Below, in pieces: positions 48,229 through 57,704 of a stretch of 64,000 bases of DNA (its first letter is position 1; each line of letters begins with the position of its first letter). The notes beneath the pieces are model-generated. The model worked only from the letters and a program-made list of their open reading frames with translations, ran no database searches and was not told the DNA's origin. Made by a program: the position numbers and the translations under genes. Origin of the DNA: Magnetococcales bacterium (GTDB lineage: Bacteria > Pseudomonadota > Magnetococcia > Magnetococcales > JADFWU01); contig JADFWU010000011.1 of assembly GCA_015234045.1 (NCBI GenBank), positions 4,781-68,780 of the forward strand, written 5' to 3'.

Positions 48229-51081
48229 TCACGTGGACCGTGTGAATTCAATCAGCGCAACCGTTTTTTCGACCAAAATGCCAATCCGACCCAGCAGGGT
48301 TTGAGCTTCACCCCAATCACCCATTTCAGCCAATCCTCGTAACCGTAATACCTGTGACGCCACCCGAGAGGCACCGATCTCTTTTGAGATTTTTCTCAAA
48401 TCAGGCAGAATGGTCTCAACCGATTGAATTTTTTTATCATCAACTGCCGTTTGCAACTGCTCCACCAGTTTTGGCACCACCTTAATAAACAACTGTTTAC
48501 GTGCGATCAACGTCTCATCATCGACATCGACGGACTTGAGCTTTATCGGCACCGCTGGTTTGTCTTTCTTATCTTTTTTATCCAACCTATAGGGCTCTAT
48601 TAGGTTCAGCAGATCATTTACCTGATACGGCTTACTTAAATAACCGTCCATTCCAACCTCATGACACTTGTTTTCCTCCCCACGCAACAGGTTGGCAGTC
48701 ACAGCTAAAATGGGAATATCCGGATTGATTCCGGAATCATGTGAGGCGTTTCGAATGCGACGGGTCGCCTCAAAGCCATCCATCTCCGGCATCTGTAAAT
48801 CCATTAAAATCAGATCGTAGGTTGCATTCGGCAGCATCGATAGAGCCTCACCGCCATGATTGGCAATATCAACATGACAACCATTTTTCTTCAAAATCGA
48901 CACAGCCAGCTTTTGATTATGTGGCAGATCTTCAACTAGCAAAATGTTCAGGGAGGCTTGTTTCACTTGTAGTTTGAGCGTTTTTTTGGCGGTCGACTCA
49001 GGCGCTTTATCAATCCGCTTGAGCAGTGCCGCTATCTTCTGTGTCAGATAAAAACGTTTGATCGGTGTTTTGATTAATATAGCATCATTAGCCCACAGAT
49101 GTTTACAATCGTGCGAGATTGAACGATTACTTGGAAGAAGGATGATAACATGACCACGACTGCCTGAATGATGATTGCCCCCAGTCAGAACAGGCAGATC
49201 TACCTCCATGAATGATATATCCAGCAGGACAAGATCAAATGGGTTTTGGTCCCGAGCTGCTTGATCCAATGAGTCAACCAAACCTTGAGCATCGCAAGCC
49301 TCATGAATGGTCGCGCCAAAATAATCCAACGTTTTATGGACAATGGCACGACCGGAATCATGGCCATCCGCTAAAAGAACCCGAACTTCCTTCAGCAAAT
49401 TCGAATCTTTGAGAGTGCGACTGCGGAGGTTTTGTCCACTGTAAAAAACACAAGACTCCTTTTTGCGCTCTCCCAGTTCAAACTGTGCCGTAAAATGGAA
49501 TGTACTGCCCTTGTCTTTTTCACTATCAACCCAGATGTTACCATTCATCATATTGACAAAGTGTTGACTAATAGTCAGTCCTAGCCCCGTACCGCCATAT
49601 TTGCGTGAAATGGATCTGTCCTCCTGGGAAAAACTTTGAAAAATTTGGTCAATTTTATCTGCAGAGATGCCAATACCGGTGTCGGAAACAGATACCAATA
49701 AGCGAACAGAACTCGCTTTGACAAAGCGATCCAGTTTAACATGTAAAACAATCTCACCTTGCTCGGTAAACTTGATTGCATTGTTGGTGAGATTGATCAG
49801 AATCTGTTTTAAACGTAAAGGGTCACCAACAAGATTGGTTGGAATGTCCCAGTCAATATCACAGTAGAGCGCTATCCCTTTCTGATTAGCATCGATTGCC
49901 AAAGTTTCGGCGATGTCTTCGATTTGACCAATCAGATCAAAATGGGCCTTCTCTAACTTCATCTGCCCAGACTCAATCTTGGACATATCCAGAATATTGT
50001 TGATGAGTTCCAGCAGAGTGTGTGAGGAGTTTTGAACAATCTTGATATTGTCCAGCTCCTCTTCGCGGGTCAGATCTGTTGTCACGATCAAATCTGTCAA
50101 CCCAATGATCGCATTGAGTGGGCTACGGATTTCATGACTCATATTGGCCAAAAACTCGCTTTTCGCCTTTGATGCTTGATCGGAGTATGCTCGTTTGATC
50201 AAGTTGGCGATGGTGATACCAACTGAAAACAGGTCGGATGCAAACAACGATTCGCTCTCAAAATCGGCTTCAACTTTGAGTACCAGCAGTCCCATCTGTT
50301 CATCCAGATGGCCGAGCGGGACATAAAGTGCATTATTTGCAGAGCACTTTTCGCAGGTCCCGTTTTTCTGATAAAGATTACTTTTCAGTTCCAACGTTTC
50401 CCGACAGGGACACACAATGGATGAATCCAGCTCGCAATGATGACATGCCTTCATTTGAGGCATGTTGTGCTCAGCCATCAGAATCAGCGTATCGTAACCT
50501 TTTTCCACACAGGTCAGAAAGATGGCCCCACTAGGCGGTGAGGAAAGATGAGGCATTTCCAACAAATGCGTCAATACATTCTGAAGCTGTTTATCAAGCG
50601 GTGCGTCCTGTAATGAAATCACAAGTAAATTGTTGATCAATACATGAAAATGCAACGCACTGACAAAACTGGCTTGAACCTCATCCCGGTCATGGCAAGC
50701 AACACCGCTTTGATCTTTCAATTCGTCGATTGTCCATTGGGACTTTTGCTGCTGTTTTTTGTAAGATGTCACATCGGACAACTGATACAACCAATCCGAC
50801 TGTGGATCACTCGCATCAATATGGGTGATGGATATCCGATACCACATCCCCAAATCGGGCCATTCCAGCTCCATGATCCCAGGATCATCAAGGTTACAAA
50901 GCGGGCATTCCATCGGTGATGTGGATGGATTGTGAAATAGGTCATGAACAGCCTGGCCTTCCAACATGTTCACCGATTGACCAACCAGCTCTCCCGCCTT
51001 TTGATTGCCGCGAACAATGGTTCCATTCCGGCGTACCTGCAAAACTGGTTCTGGCAGATTATTGAACAGTTGATCCAACAT
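48229..51081 (-). CDS. hybrid sensor histidine kinase (PAS-GAF-HK-REC-REC)
   Basis: 950 aa from ATG 51081 (GGAGAG upstream). No transmembrane segment. A PAS domain (about 1-115) and a GAF-like domain with a Cys-rich segment (about 140-300, including [16 protein letters not shown] and CEKCSANN) precede the kinase core: H-box [21 protein letters not shown]-box [11 protein letters not shown], then the G boxes. The first receiver is poorly conserved; the second is intact ([30 protein letters not shown]). The C-terminal 90 residues resemble an Hpt bundle but lack the His ([10 protein letters not shown]). The CxxC-rich GAF may bind a metal or heme, which is inference. It could supply the orphan receiver at 19230. 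Confidence 0.9.
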   Translation of the reverse strand: MLDQLFNNLPEPVLQVRRNGTIVRGNQKAGELVGQSVNMLEGQAVHDLFHNPSTSPMECPLCNLDDPGIMELEWPDLGMWYRISITHIDASDPQSDWLYQLSDVTSYKKQQQKSQWTIDELKDQSGVACHDRDEVQASFVSALHFHVLINNLLVISLQDAPLDKQLQNVLTHLLEMPHLSSPPSGAIFLTCVEKGYDTLILMAEHNMPQMKACHHCELDSSIVCPCRETLELKSNLYQKNGTCEKCSANNALYVPLGHLDEQMGLLVLKVEADFESESLFASDLFSVGITIANLIKRAYSDQASKAKSEFLANMSHEIRSPLNAIIGLTDLIVTTDLTREEELDNIKIVQNSSHTLLELINNILDMSKIESGQMKLEKAHFDLIGQIEDIAETLAIDANQKGIALYCDIDWDIPTNLVGDPLRLKQILINLTNNAIKFTEQGEIVLHVKLDRFVKASSVRLLVSVSDTGIGISADKIDQIFQSFSQEDRSISRKYGGTGLGLTISQHFVNMMNGNIWVDSEKDKGSTFHFTAQFELGERKKESCVFYSGQNLRSRTLKDSNLLKEVRVLLADGHDSGRAIVHKTLDYFGATIHEACDAQGLVDSLDQAARDQNPFDLVLLDISFMEVDLPVLTGGNHHSGSRGHVIILLPSNRSISHDCKHLWANDAILIKTPIKRFYLTQKIAALLKRIDKAPESTAKKTLKLQVKQASLNILLVEDLPHNQKLAVSILKKNGCHVDIANHGGEALSMLPNATYDLILMDLQMPEMDGFEATRRIRNASHDSGINPDIPILAVTANLLRGEENKCHEVGMDGYLSKPYQVNDLLNLIEPYRLDKKDKKDKPAVPIKLKSVDVDDETLIARKQLFIKVVPKLVEQLQTAVDDKKIQSVETILPDLRKISKEIGASRVASQVLRLRGLAEMGDWGEAQTLLGRIGILVEKTVALIEFTRST

Positions 51082-51149
51082 TATCTCTCCAAAGTGGCTC
51101 TCAGCGAACCTCAATATTCAGAATTCTCAGCATACGAGGTGCATAATAC

Positions 51150-51439
51150 CAGAACCATAGTGTCCGTCGATACGTGAAGGCCTTGGGGCCATTGGTATCG
51201 CCAGGACTTTTTATGTTGCTGGTCGCATTGGCAGTAGGCTCTATGACCCGGATGATCCATTTGCCAAAGCGCATACAGCCGATGATCACCATTTCTGTCT
51301 GGATCATTTCCATCTCAAGTTGCTACGTTTACCGGGGATTATGAAAACACCTCCCGGACACCGCTTAGCCAAAGAACGGGTCGCCTTCATGCATGCCTTC
51401 CTCGATCAGCTGGAGGCAGAACTCTCCAGCCCTCAGTGA
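51150..51439 (+). pseudogene. C-terminal fragment of an HD-domain hydrolase
   Basis: An open stretch reading GLGAIGIARTFYVAGRIG...HFHLKLLRLPGIMKTP...LAKERVAFMHAFLDQLEAEL matches the C-terminal half of YedJ-type HD phosphohydrolases. The N-terminal part with the HD motif is missing, and the fragment starts within the promoter region of the histidine kinase. Likely deleted during island rearrangement. Confidence 0.6.
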
Positions 51440-51776
51440 TCAAACTTACAAAGAACCGATTTCCCTTACCTTGACGATATTCAATGCATCGCCTGGTGGC
51501 TTAGGTTCGCTGTCAGCACATTTCGGTTGCACAAAAAAAACTGCAAACCGTTTAAGTACAGCAATAACACGTGATTTATTTAACATGCTGTTTCTGAGAA
51601 CATTTTTTAGCGAGGTCGGGCTGCGAGGTCGGATTCGCATCCGACCACACCTTTTTCAGAATATGGGCAGACAGAGAAGGGTTCGGGCAGTATCGAGAGA
51701 GGAGCCGACCACGACAGAGAATACAGGGCAAAGCACCCTATCGCCGTAACCGTTGAATTCATTTGGATTTTCGCGC
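51440..51776. other. non-coding region at the right island edge
   Basis: About 340 bases with no gene that I can support. Confidence 0.5.
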
Positions 51777-51782
51777 ATAAAA

Positions 51783-51803
51783 AAACCGCCCAGAGGGCGG
51801 TTT
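51783..51803 (-). terminator. terminator downstream of tRNA-Ala
   Basis: AAACCGCCC and GGGCGGTTT form a 9-bp stem with a 3-base loop; on the minus strand it is followed by a T run. It ends the tRNA-Ala transcript. It differs in sequence from the equivalent hairpin at 1360-1383, as expected if the two flanks come from different parents. Confidence 0.85.
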
Positions 51804-51820
51804 CTGTATCAGGGATGTTC

Positions 51821-51842
51821 CCTGTTATTTTTATTTGGTGGA
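51821..51842. repeat. 22-bp direct repeat at tRNA-Ala (putative attR)
   Basis: Identical to 1398-1419. It covers the 3' CCA end (7 bases) of the tRNA and 15 bases beyond it. With the other copy it encloses the whole magnetosome region. Confidence 0.55.
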
Positions 51843-51911
51843 GCCAGGCGGGATCGAACCGCCGACCTCTTGAATGCCATTCAAGCACTCTCCCAGCTGA
51901 GCTATGGCCCC
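51836..51911 (-). tRNA. tRNA-Ala (GGC anticodon)
   Basis: 76 bases including encoded CCA. Acceptor GGGGCCA pairs with TGGCTCC, the anticodon loop reads TTGAATGGCATTCAA with GGC as the anticodon, and the T arm GGCGGTTCGATCCCGCC is canonical. tRNA genes are common integration sites; the intact gene marks the right edge of the proposed island. Confidence 0.97.
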
Positions 51912-52032
51912 GTACCAGTTGTTGAAGGCGGATACTACCTACTTGGGCGGGGTACTGTCAACAGGGAAAAATATATTCAATCCTGTTTCAGAAGGGGGTG
52001 TTTCAGTGGGGTGAATATGATAATCTGAGAAG

Positions 52033-53523
52033 ATGATTAAACCGTCCGTCACAGAGTTCCAGCAGCTGGCTGAACAGGGAAGCATTGTCCCCGTTTTTCG
52101 GGAGATCCTGGCTGACCTGGACACACCGGTTTCCGCTTTCTTGAAAGTCGCGGAAGGCAAACCCTATGCCTTTCTGCTTGAATCTGTTCAAGGTGGTGAG
52201 AAATGGGGACGCTACAGTCTCCTTGGTGTTGATCCTGCCGCTATTTTTCAAATTGAAGGGCGTCGGGTGGAAATTCAGTATCCCGACCGGCCTGAAGAAA
52301 TCATTGAGGATTGCGATCCCATTGATACCTTCAGGACCTTTATGGATCGTTATAAACCGGTTCCGCTGCCTGATCTGCCGCGCTTTCACGGTGGTGCTGT
52401 AGGCTATTTCGGTTATGATATCGTCCGCTGTTTTGAAGATATTCCCAACAATAATCCCGACCCGCTTCAAACACCGGATGGGCTGTTTATGCTCACCGAT
52501 ACCGTGCTGATCTTTGATAACCTTTTGGGAAAACTCAAAGTCGTTGTCAATGCGCGGGTTGATGGTGATCTCTCCTTGGAAGTTGTCTATCGTGATGCAT
52601 GCGCTCGCATTGACACGATTGTTGACACTCTGAGACAACCGCTACCTCCTTTGCCTATTACTTCGGACCTTGGCCGGGTTTCTGAATCAGATTTTAAATC
52701 CGAAATGAGCCGTGAGGCGTTCGAAGATGCTGTCGTAAAAGCCAAAAAGTATATCGCTGCGGGCGATATCATGCAGGTCGTGCTTTCTCAACGACTCTCC
52801 ATACCATTTCCGCACACACCCATCGCACTCTATCGCGCACTGCGCACCACCAATCCTTCACCCTATCTGTTTTTGATGCGGCTTAAGGATTTTTCACTGG
52901 TGGGGTCCAGTCCAGAGATCCTGGTACGACAGGAAGGCGAAATAGCTACTGTTCGTCCCATTGCTGGTACGCGCCCACGCGGCGAAACTGTTGAAGCCGA
53001 TCTCACTCTTGAGAATGAACTTCTGGACGACCCAAAAGAACGCGCTGAACATATCATGCTGGTGGATCTGGGCCGTAACGACCTGGGACGCATTGCTGAA
53101 ATTGGTTCTGTCTCTGTGACCGAGCAGTTCATTATTGAACGCTACTCCCACGTGATGCACATTGTCTCCAATGTAGAAGCTCAGCTGAAAAAGGATCTGG
53201 ACAGCTTTGATATCATTGCAGCCACTTTCCCAGCTGGCACAGTAAGTGGTGCGCCCAAGATTCGCGCCATGGAGATCATTGATGAGCTGGAAGTGTCCAA
53301 ACGGGGTGCCTATGCTGGTGCAGTGGGTTACATCTCCTACTCTGGCCACATGGATCTGGCAATCACCATCCGCACAGCTGTCATAAAAGACGAAACACTA
53401 TTTATTCAGGCAGGGGCTGGCATTGTTGCCGACTCCCAACCTGATCGAGAGTTTGACGAAACCATGAACAAGGCACGTGCGGTTTTTAAGGCCGTTGATC
53501 TTGTCCAACGTGGGATGGAGTAG
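52033..53523 (+). CDS. trpE: anthranilate synthase component I
   Basis: 496 aa, usual length. The chorismate-utilising domain occupies about 230-490 with QVVLSQRLS, SSPEILVR, RPIAGTRPRG, HIMLVDLGRNDLGR and GTVSGAPKIRAMEII. The N-terminal regulatory domain has the LLES...RYSLLG element that binds tryptophan. First gene of a compact trp operon; TrpG follows by six bases. Confidence 0.97.
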   Translation: MIKPSVTEFQQLAEQGSIVPVFREILADLDTPVSAFLKVAEGKPYAFLLESVQGGEKWGRYSLLGVDPAAIFQIEGRRVEIQYPDRPEEIIEDCDPIDTFRTFMDRYKPVPLPDLPRFHGGAVGYFGYDIVRCFEDIPNNNPDPLQTPDGLFMLTDTVLIFDNLLGKLKVVVNARVDGDLSLEVVYRDACARIDTIVDTLRQPLPPLPITSDLGRVSESDFKSEMSREAFEDAVVKAKKYIAAGDIMQVVLSQRLSIPFPHTPIALYRALRTTNPSPYLFLMRLKDFSLVGSSPEILVRQEGEIATVRPIAGTRPRGETVEADLTLENELLDDPKERAEHIMLVDLGRNDLGRIAEIGSVSVTEQFIIERYSHVMHIVSNVEAQLKKDLDSFDIIAATFPAGTVSGAPKIRAMEIIDELEVSKRGAYAGAVGYISYSGHMDLAITIRTAVIKDETLFIQAGAGIVADSQPDREFDETMNKARAVFKAVDLVQRGME

Positions 53524-53529
53524 GCTGTC

Positions 53530-54093
53530 ATGCTGGTGATGATCGACAACTATGACTCCTTTACCTACAATCTGGTACAGTATTTCGGTGAGTTAGATAC
53601 CGAGGTAAAGGTCTTTCGTAACGACAAAGTAACCATTGAAGAGATCGAAGCGCTCAAGCCAGACCATATCTGCCTCTCGCCCGGCCCATGCACACCCAAT
53701 GAAGCGGGCATTACCATACAAGCCATCAATCACTTTGCCGGCAAGATTCCACTTCTCGGTGTCTGTCTGGGGCATCAGGCCATTGGTCAGGCGTTTGGTG
53801 GTAAAGTGGTTCGCGCTCCGCATGTGATGCATGGCAAGACCTCTCCGATACACCATCGGGATGCGGGCGTTTTTGCCGACCTGCCCCACCCGCTCAGTGC
53901 GACACGCTATCACTCGTTGGTTGTAGATCGGGACTCTCTGCCCGTTTGTCTGAAAGTCACCGCATGGACCGAAGACGGTCTCGTGATGGGCCTGAAACAT
54001 AAAACGCTGGCGGTAGAAGGGGTACAGTTTCACCCGGAATCCATTCTCACTGAACGCGGCCATGATCTTCTGAAGAATTTTCTCAGACAATAG
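53530..54093 (+). CDS. trpG: anthranilate synthase component II (glutamine amidotransferase)
   Basis: 187 aa class I glutamine amidotransferase: [15 protein letters not shown] at the start, nucleophile Cys in [10 protein letters not shown], and the His-Glu pair in [11 protein letters not shown]. It supplies ammonia to TrpE, or to aminodeoxychorismate synthase if dual-use (pabA). Confidence 0.96.
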   Translation: MLVMIDNYDSFTYNLVQYFGELDTEVKVFRNDKVTIEEIEALKPDHICLSPGPCTPNEAGITIQAINHFAGKIPLLGVCLGHQAIGQAFGGKVVRAPHVMHGKTSPIHHRDAGVFADLPHPLSATRYHSLVVDRDSLPVCLKVTAWTEDGLVMGLKHKTLAVEGVQFHPESILTERGHDLLKNFLRQ

Positions 54094-54147
54094 CCTGTCT
54101 CGCCATTATCCCTCGGTGATGGAAGCCATACTCACTAGGACACGCTC

Positions 54148-55179
54148 ATGACCCAGATTCAACAAGCCCTTGCCAAAATCGTAGACAATCAGAACCTCTC
54201 GCAGGAAGAGGCGTGCCAGGTCATGGATCAAATCATGTCCGGCGCGGCCACTGAGGCTCAGATTGGTGCCTATATCACCGCACTACGCATGAAAGGCGAA
54301 ACCGTTGATGAAATCGCCGGATCTGCACAAGCCATGCGTGACAAATCCACAAAAATCGCTGCCCAAGGCACTGTTGTGGATACCTGTGGAACTGGCGGGG
54401 ACTCCTCTGGTTCATTCAACATCTCCACGACCACCGCCTTTGTGGTAGCTGCTTGTGGCATTACCGTAGCCAAACATGGCAACCGATCCATTTCATCAAA
54501 AAGCGGATCAGCAGATGTACTGAAAGCATTAGGTGTCAACATTGAAGCGGAGTTGGCTGTTGTTGAAAAATGTTTGGAAAAAGCGGGCATCGGTTTTATG
54601 TTCGCGCCACGCCATCACGGCGCGATGAAATATGCCATGGGACCACGCACACAACTGGCACTGCGCACGGTTTTCAATCTATTGGGACCATTAACAAACC
54701 CTGCTTCAGCACCATACCAACTGCTTGGTGTATTCAGTCCAGACTGGACCGAACCGTTGGCCAAGGTTTTGGGCCGAATCGGCTCCAAACGCGCCATGGT
54801 GGTTCATGGTCATGATGGACTGGATGAGATCACACTCACGGACACCACTCGCGTTTCCGAACTGCATGAAGATGGGTCGGTCACCACCTACGACCTTGAT
54901 CCACGTGAATACGGACTACAATTGACTTCAGCCGATGCCCTCAAAGGCGGTGATGCCGAAACAAACGCTGCAATCACCAAGCGCATTCTAAACAACGAAG
55001 CAGGACCAATGCGGGATATCGTTGTACTCAACGCAGGCGCTGCGGTCTATGTCTCCGGCATGGCGGACACCCTTAAAACCGGCATTGATATGGCACATAT
55101 TGCATTAGAAAGCGGTCGTGCCATGCAACGGTTGGAGCAATTAATTCACTTCTCCAATCTCGCTGTAGACGACCTGTAA
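54148..55179 (+). CDS. trpD: anthranilate phosphoribosyltransferase
   Basis: 343 aa, full length. PRPP-binding motif DTCGTGGDSSGSFNIST, KHGNRSISSKSGSADVLKALG, and FAPRHHGAMKYA. Third step-encoding gene of the trp operon. Confidence 0.97.
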   Translation: MTQIQQALAKIVDNQNLSQEEACQVMDQIMSGAATEAQIGAYITALRMKGETVDEIAGSAQAMRDKSTKIAAQGTVVDTCGTGGDSSGSFNISTTTAFVVAACGITVAKHGNRSISSKSGSADVLKALGVNIEAELAVVEKCLEKAGIGFMFAPRHHGAMKYAMGPRTQLALRTVFNLLGPLTNPASAPYQLLGVFSPDWTEPLAKVLGRIGSKRAMVVHGHDGLDEITLTDTTRVSELHEDGSVTTYDLDPREYGLQLTSADALKGGDAETNAAITKRILNNEAGPMRDIVVLNAGAAVYVSGMADTLKTGIDMAHIALESGRAMQRLEQLIHFSNLAVDDL

Positions 55180-55193
55180 GAGAAAAGCCAATC

Positions 55194-56012
55194 ATGTCCG
55201 TACCCAACATACTCCAGCGCATTATGACGCGTAAGCAAGAAGAGGTTTCCGAACGGCGTGCAACGCATTCGGAATCAGCACTACTCTCTCGCATCACCGA
55301 ACAGTCACCAACCCGTGGCTTTGCTGAAGCGTTGCGCAACACAGTCAATCAGCGCCGACCAGCCATTATTGCCGAAGTAAAACGGGCCTCGCCTTCCAGA
55401 GGAATGATTCACCCTAATGTGGACAATTTTGATCCCGCGTTAATCGCCTCTGGCTATGAGAAAAATGGTGCAGTCTGCCTCTCTTGTCTGACTGACAAGG
55501 ATTTTTTTAAAGGCGATGATCGATTTATTGCGCCTATTCGTGAGGCAGGCACTTTGCCGATATTGCGTAAGGATTTTCTTTACGATCCTTACCAGGTACT
55601 GGAAGCGCGTGCCATTGGTGCTGATGCGATCCTGTTGATCATGGCGGTTCTGTCACGTTCTCAAGCCCAAGAGCTTGAATCAGCGGCTTTTGAACAGGGA
55701 TTGGACGTGCTGGTAGAAGTGCATGATGAAGCAGAACTCGAAGCCGCCCATGATCTGAAAACACCATTATTGGGCATTAACAATCGTAACCTGAAAACGT
55801 TCGAAACCACCTTACAAACGACGCTCGACCTGATGGCTCGAGCTGATGATCAGCGTATTGTAATCTCTGAAAGCGGCATTCAGAATGCCAGCGACATCAA
55901 TCACCTGATGAAAAATGGCGTATTCTCGTTTTTAATCGGCGCATCGTTCATGCGTGACGCTGATCCAGGTGCAGCGTTAGCCACTATGCTTAAGGATGTG
56001 CAGGCTTCATGA
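55194..56012 (+). CDS. trpC: indole-3-glycerol-phosphate synthase
   Basis: 272 aa TIM barrel. Motifs AEVKRASPSRGMI with the catalytic Lys, LRKDFLYDPYQVLEARAIGADA, LGINNRNLKTFET and ISESGI. Overlaps trpF by four bases (ATGA). Confidence 0.97.
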   Translation: MSVPNILQRIMTRKQEEVSERRATHSESALLSRITEQSPTRGFAEALRNTVNQRRPAIIAEVKRASPSRGMIHPNVDNFDPALIASGYEKNGAVCLSCLTDKDFFKGDDRFIAPIREAGTLPILRKDFLYDPYQVLEARAIGADAILLIMAVLSRSQAQELESAAFEQGLDVLVEVHDEAELEAAHDLKTPLLGINNRNLKTFETTLQTTLDLMARADDQRIVISESGIQNASDINHLMKNGVFSFLIGASFMRDADPGAALATMLKDVQAS

Positions 56013-56644
56013 GCCGGGTACGCATCAAAGTGTGTGGCATCACCCGTCCATCGGATCTTGATGCCGCTGTTGAAGCGGGTGTCGATGCGGTTGGTTTTGT
56101 TTTTTTTGAACGCTCACCGCGTAACGTGACAGTGGAACAAGCAGCAGCATTGTCCAAACGACTGCCACCCTTTGTCAGTGCGGTTGGGCTGTTTGTAAAT
56201 GCGGGACGCGATGAGATTCAACGGATTACTGATTTATGTCCATTGGACATCATTCAGCTGCATGGTGATGAAACACCAGCGGATTGTCTGAATCTGCCAA
56301 GACGTGTTGTCAAAGCGATTCGAGTTGCAACTGCGGAAGATCTCCAGGGACTTGACCGCTATCCGCTCTCCGGTCTATTGCTGGATGCCAAAGTGGCAAA
56401 AGCCTATGGTGGCACTGGAACAGCGTTTGACTGGGACTTGTTGGCGAACTATCAACCACCGCATCCGTTGATTTTAGCGGGTGGTTTGGGGCCGGATAAT
56501 GTTGCTGAAGCGGTTGAGCGCGTGCGCCCTTTTGCGGTAGATGTTTCCAGCGGGGTTGAATCTGCACCAGGAATCAAGGATCCTAAGAAGATTCGGCGCT
56601 TTGTACAACAAACCCGAGATGCCGAGAAAAATATCAGGCTATAA
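56009..56644 (+). CDS. trpF: phosphoribosylanthranilate isomerase
   Basis: 211 aa TIM barrel with catalytic Cys in KVCGITRPSD, GFVFFERSPRNV, IQLHGDE, and LAGGLGPDNV...VDVSSGVESAPGIKDPKK. In many proteobacteria trpB and trpA come next; here accD follows after 64 bases, so tryptophan synthase must be encoded elsewhere. Confidence 0.96.
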   Translation: MSRVRIKVCGITRPSDLDAAVEAGVDAVGFVFFERSPRNVTVEQAAALSKRLPPFVSAVGLFVNAGRDEIQRITDLCPLDIIQLHGDETPADCLNLPRRVVKAIRVATAEDLQGLDRYPLSGLLLDAKVAKAYGGTGTAFDWDLLANYQPPHPLILAGGLGPDNVAEAVERVRPFAVDVSSGVESAPGIKDPKKIRRFVQQTRDAEKNIRL

Positions 56645-56708
56645 TAGCAAAATGGCCCATTTGACCATTTCTGAACCACAACACACTTAACCACAGGCGG
56701 ACAGTATC

Positions 56709-57704
56709 ATGGCGGTGCTTCCCAATGACGGCTCAACCATCAACTGGTTGACCCGAATCATCAAACCAAAAATCAAGGGCAACAGCAAACGCACCAGCCC
56801 GCGTGAAGGCTTATGGAAAAAGTGTCCCAGCTGTGGACAAGCGTTATTCCATACGGAGCTTGAGCGAAATCTGGATGTCTGCCGTCACTGCCAGCACCAT
56901 TTTCGCGTCTCCAGCATGCGGCGCATGGAAATGACTTTGGATTCGGATGGACGTGAAGAGCTATTCCCCGCCCTATACCCTTCTGACCCTTTGAAATTTA
57001 AAGACATCAAGCGCTATCGGGACCGCGTCAAAGATGCACAGAAAAGCAGCGGAACCAATGATGCCGCCCGTGTGGTCAAAGGTTCCATCAAGGGTGTTCC
57101 TGCGGTTGTCACCTCATTTGAATTTGGTTTCATGGCGGGTTCCATGGGCTCGGTTGTCGGTGCGAAAATCGCGCATGGCGCATTGGCAGCGGTTGAGAAC
57201 AAGTGTGGATTCATTACCTTTGCCGCTTCTGGTGGCGCACGCATGCAGGAAGGTATTCTCTCCTTGATGCAGATGGCCAAGACATCTGCCGCATTGACCA
57301 AACTGGAAGCCGCTGGCCTGCCGTATATCTCCGTACTCACTGACCCCACAACCGGTGGTGTCACTGCCTCTTTTGCCATGTTGGGCGATGTTATCCTGGC
57401 CGAGCCAAACGCTTTGATCTGTTTTGCTGGCCCTCGGGTGATTGAGCAAACTATCCGTGAAAAATTGCCGGAAGGCTTCCAACGCAGTGAATATCTGTTG
57501 GATCACGGATTTTTGGATGCCATTTGTCACCGCAAAGATCTACGCAATACGCTGGCTGACATTCTATCCCGACTGACAGGCTTCCCAGTGGAAACCATCC
57601 GCACCAGCGGTGATGTCCCTCTGAAGCCCAAGCCAGAACCACCAATAGAACCACCAGCACCTGATCTTCGTCGGGCTGAGGCCGATGCCGAACCCTCATC
57701 CTGA
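56709..57704 (+). CDS. accD: acetyl-CoA carboxylase carboxyltransferase subunit beta
   Basis: 331 aa. N-terminal zinc ribbon CPSCGQ...CRHC (about 38-60), then the crotonase-fold carboxyltransferase domain with GSMGSVVGAKI, ASGGARMQEGI and LTDPTTGGVTASFAMLGD. Pro/Glu-rich C-terminus. Forms the carboxyltransferase with AccA for fatty-acid synthesis. Overlaps folC. Confidence 0.97.
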   Translation: MAVLPNDGSTINWLTRIIKPKIKGNSKRTSPREGLWKKCPSCGQALFHTELERNLDVCRHCQHHFRVSSMRRMEMTLDSDGREELFPALYPSDPLKFKDIKRYRDRVKDAQKSSGTNDAARVVKGSIKGVPAVVTSFEFGFMAGSMGSVVGAKIAHGALAAVENKCGFITFAASGGARMQEGILSLMQMAKTSAALTKLEAAGLPYISVLTDPTTGGVTASFAMLGDVILAEPNALICFAGPRVIEQTIREKLPEGFQRSEYLLDHGFLDAICHRKDLRNTLADILSRLTGFPVETIRTSGDVPLKPKPEPPIEPPAPDLRRAEADAEPSS

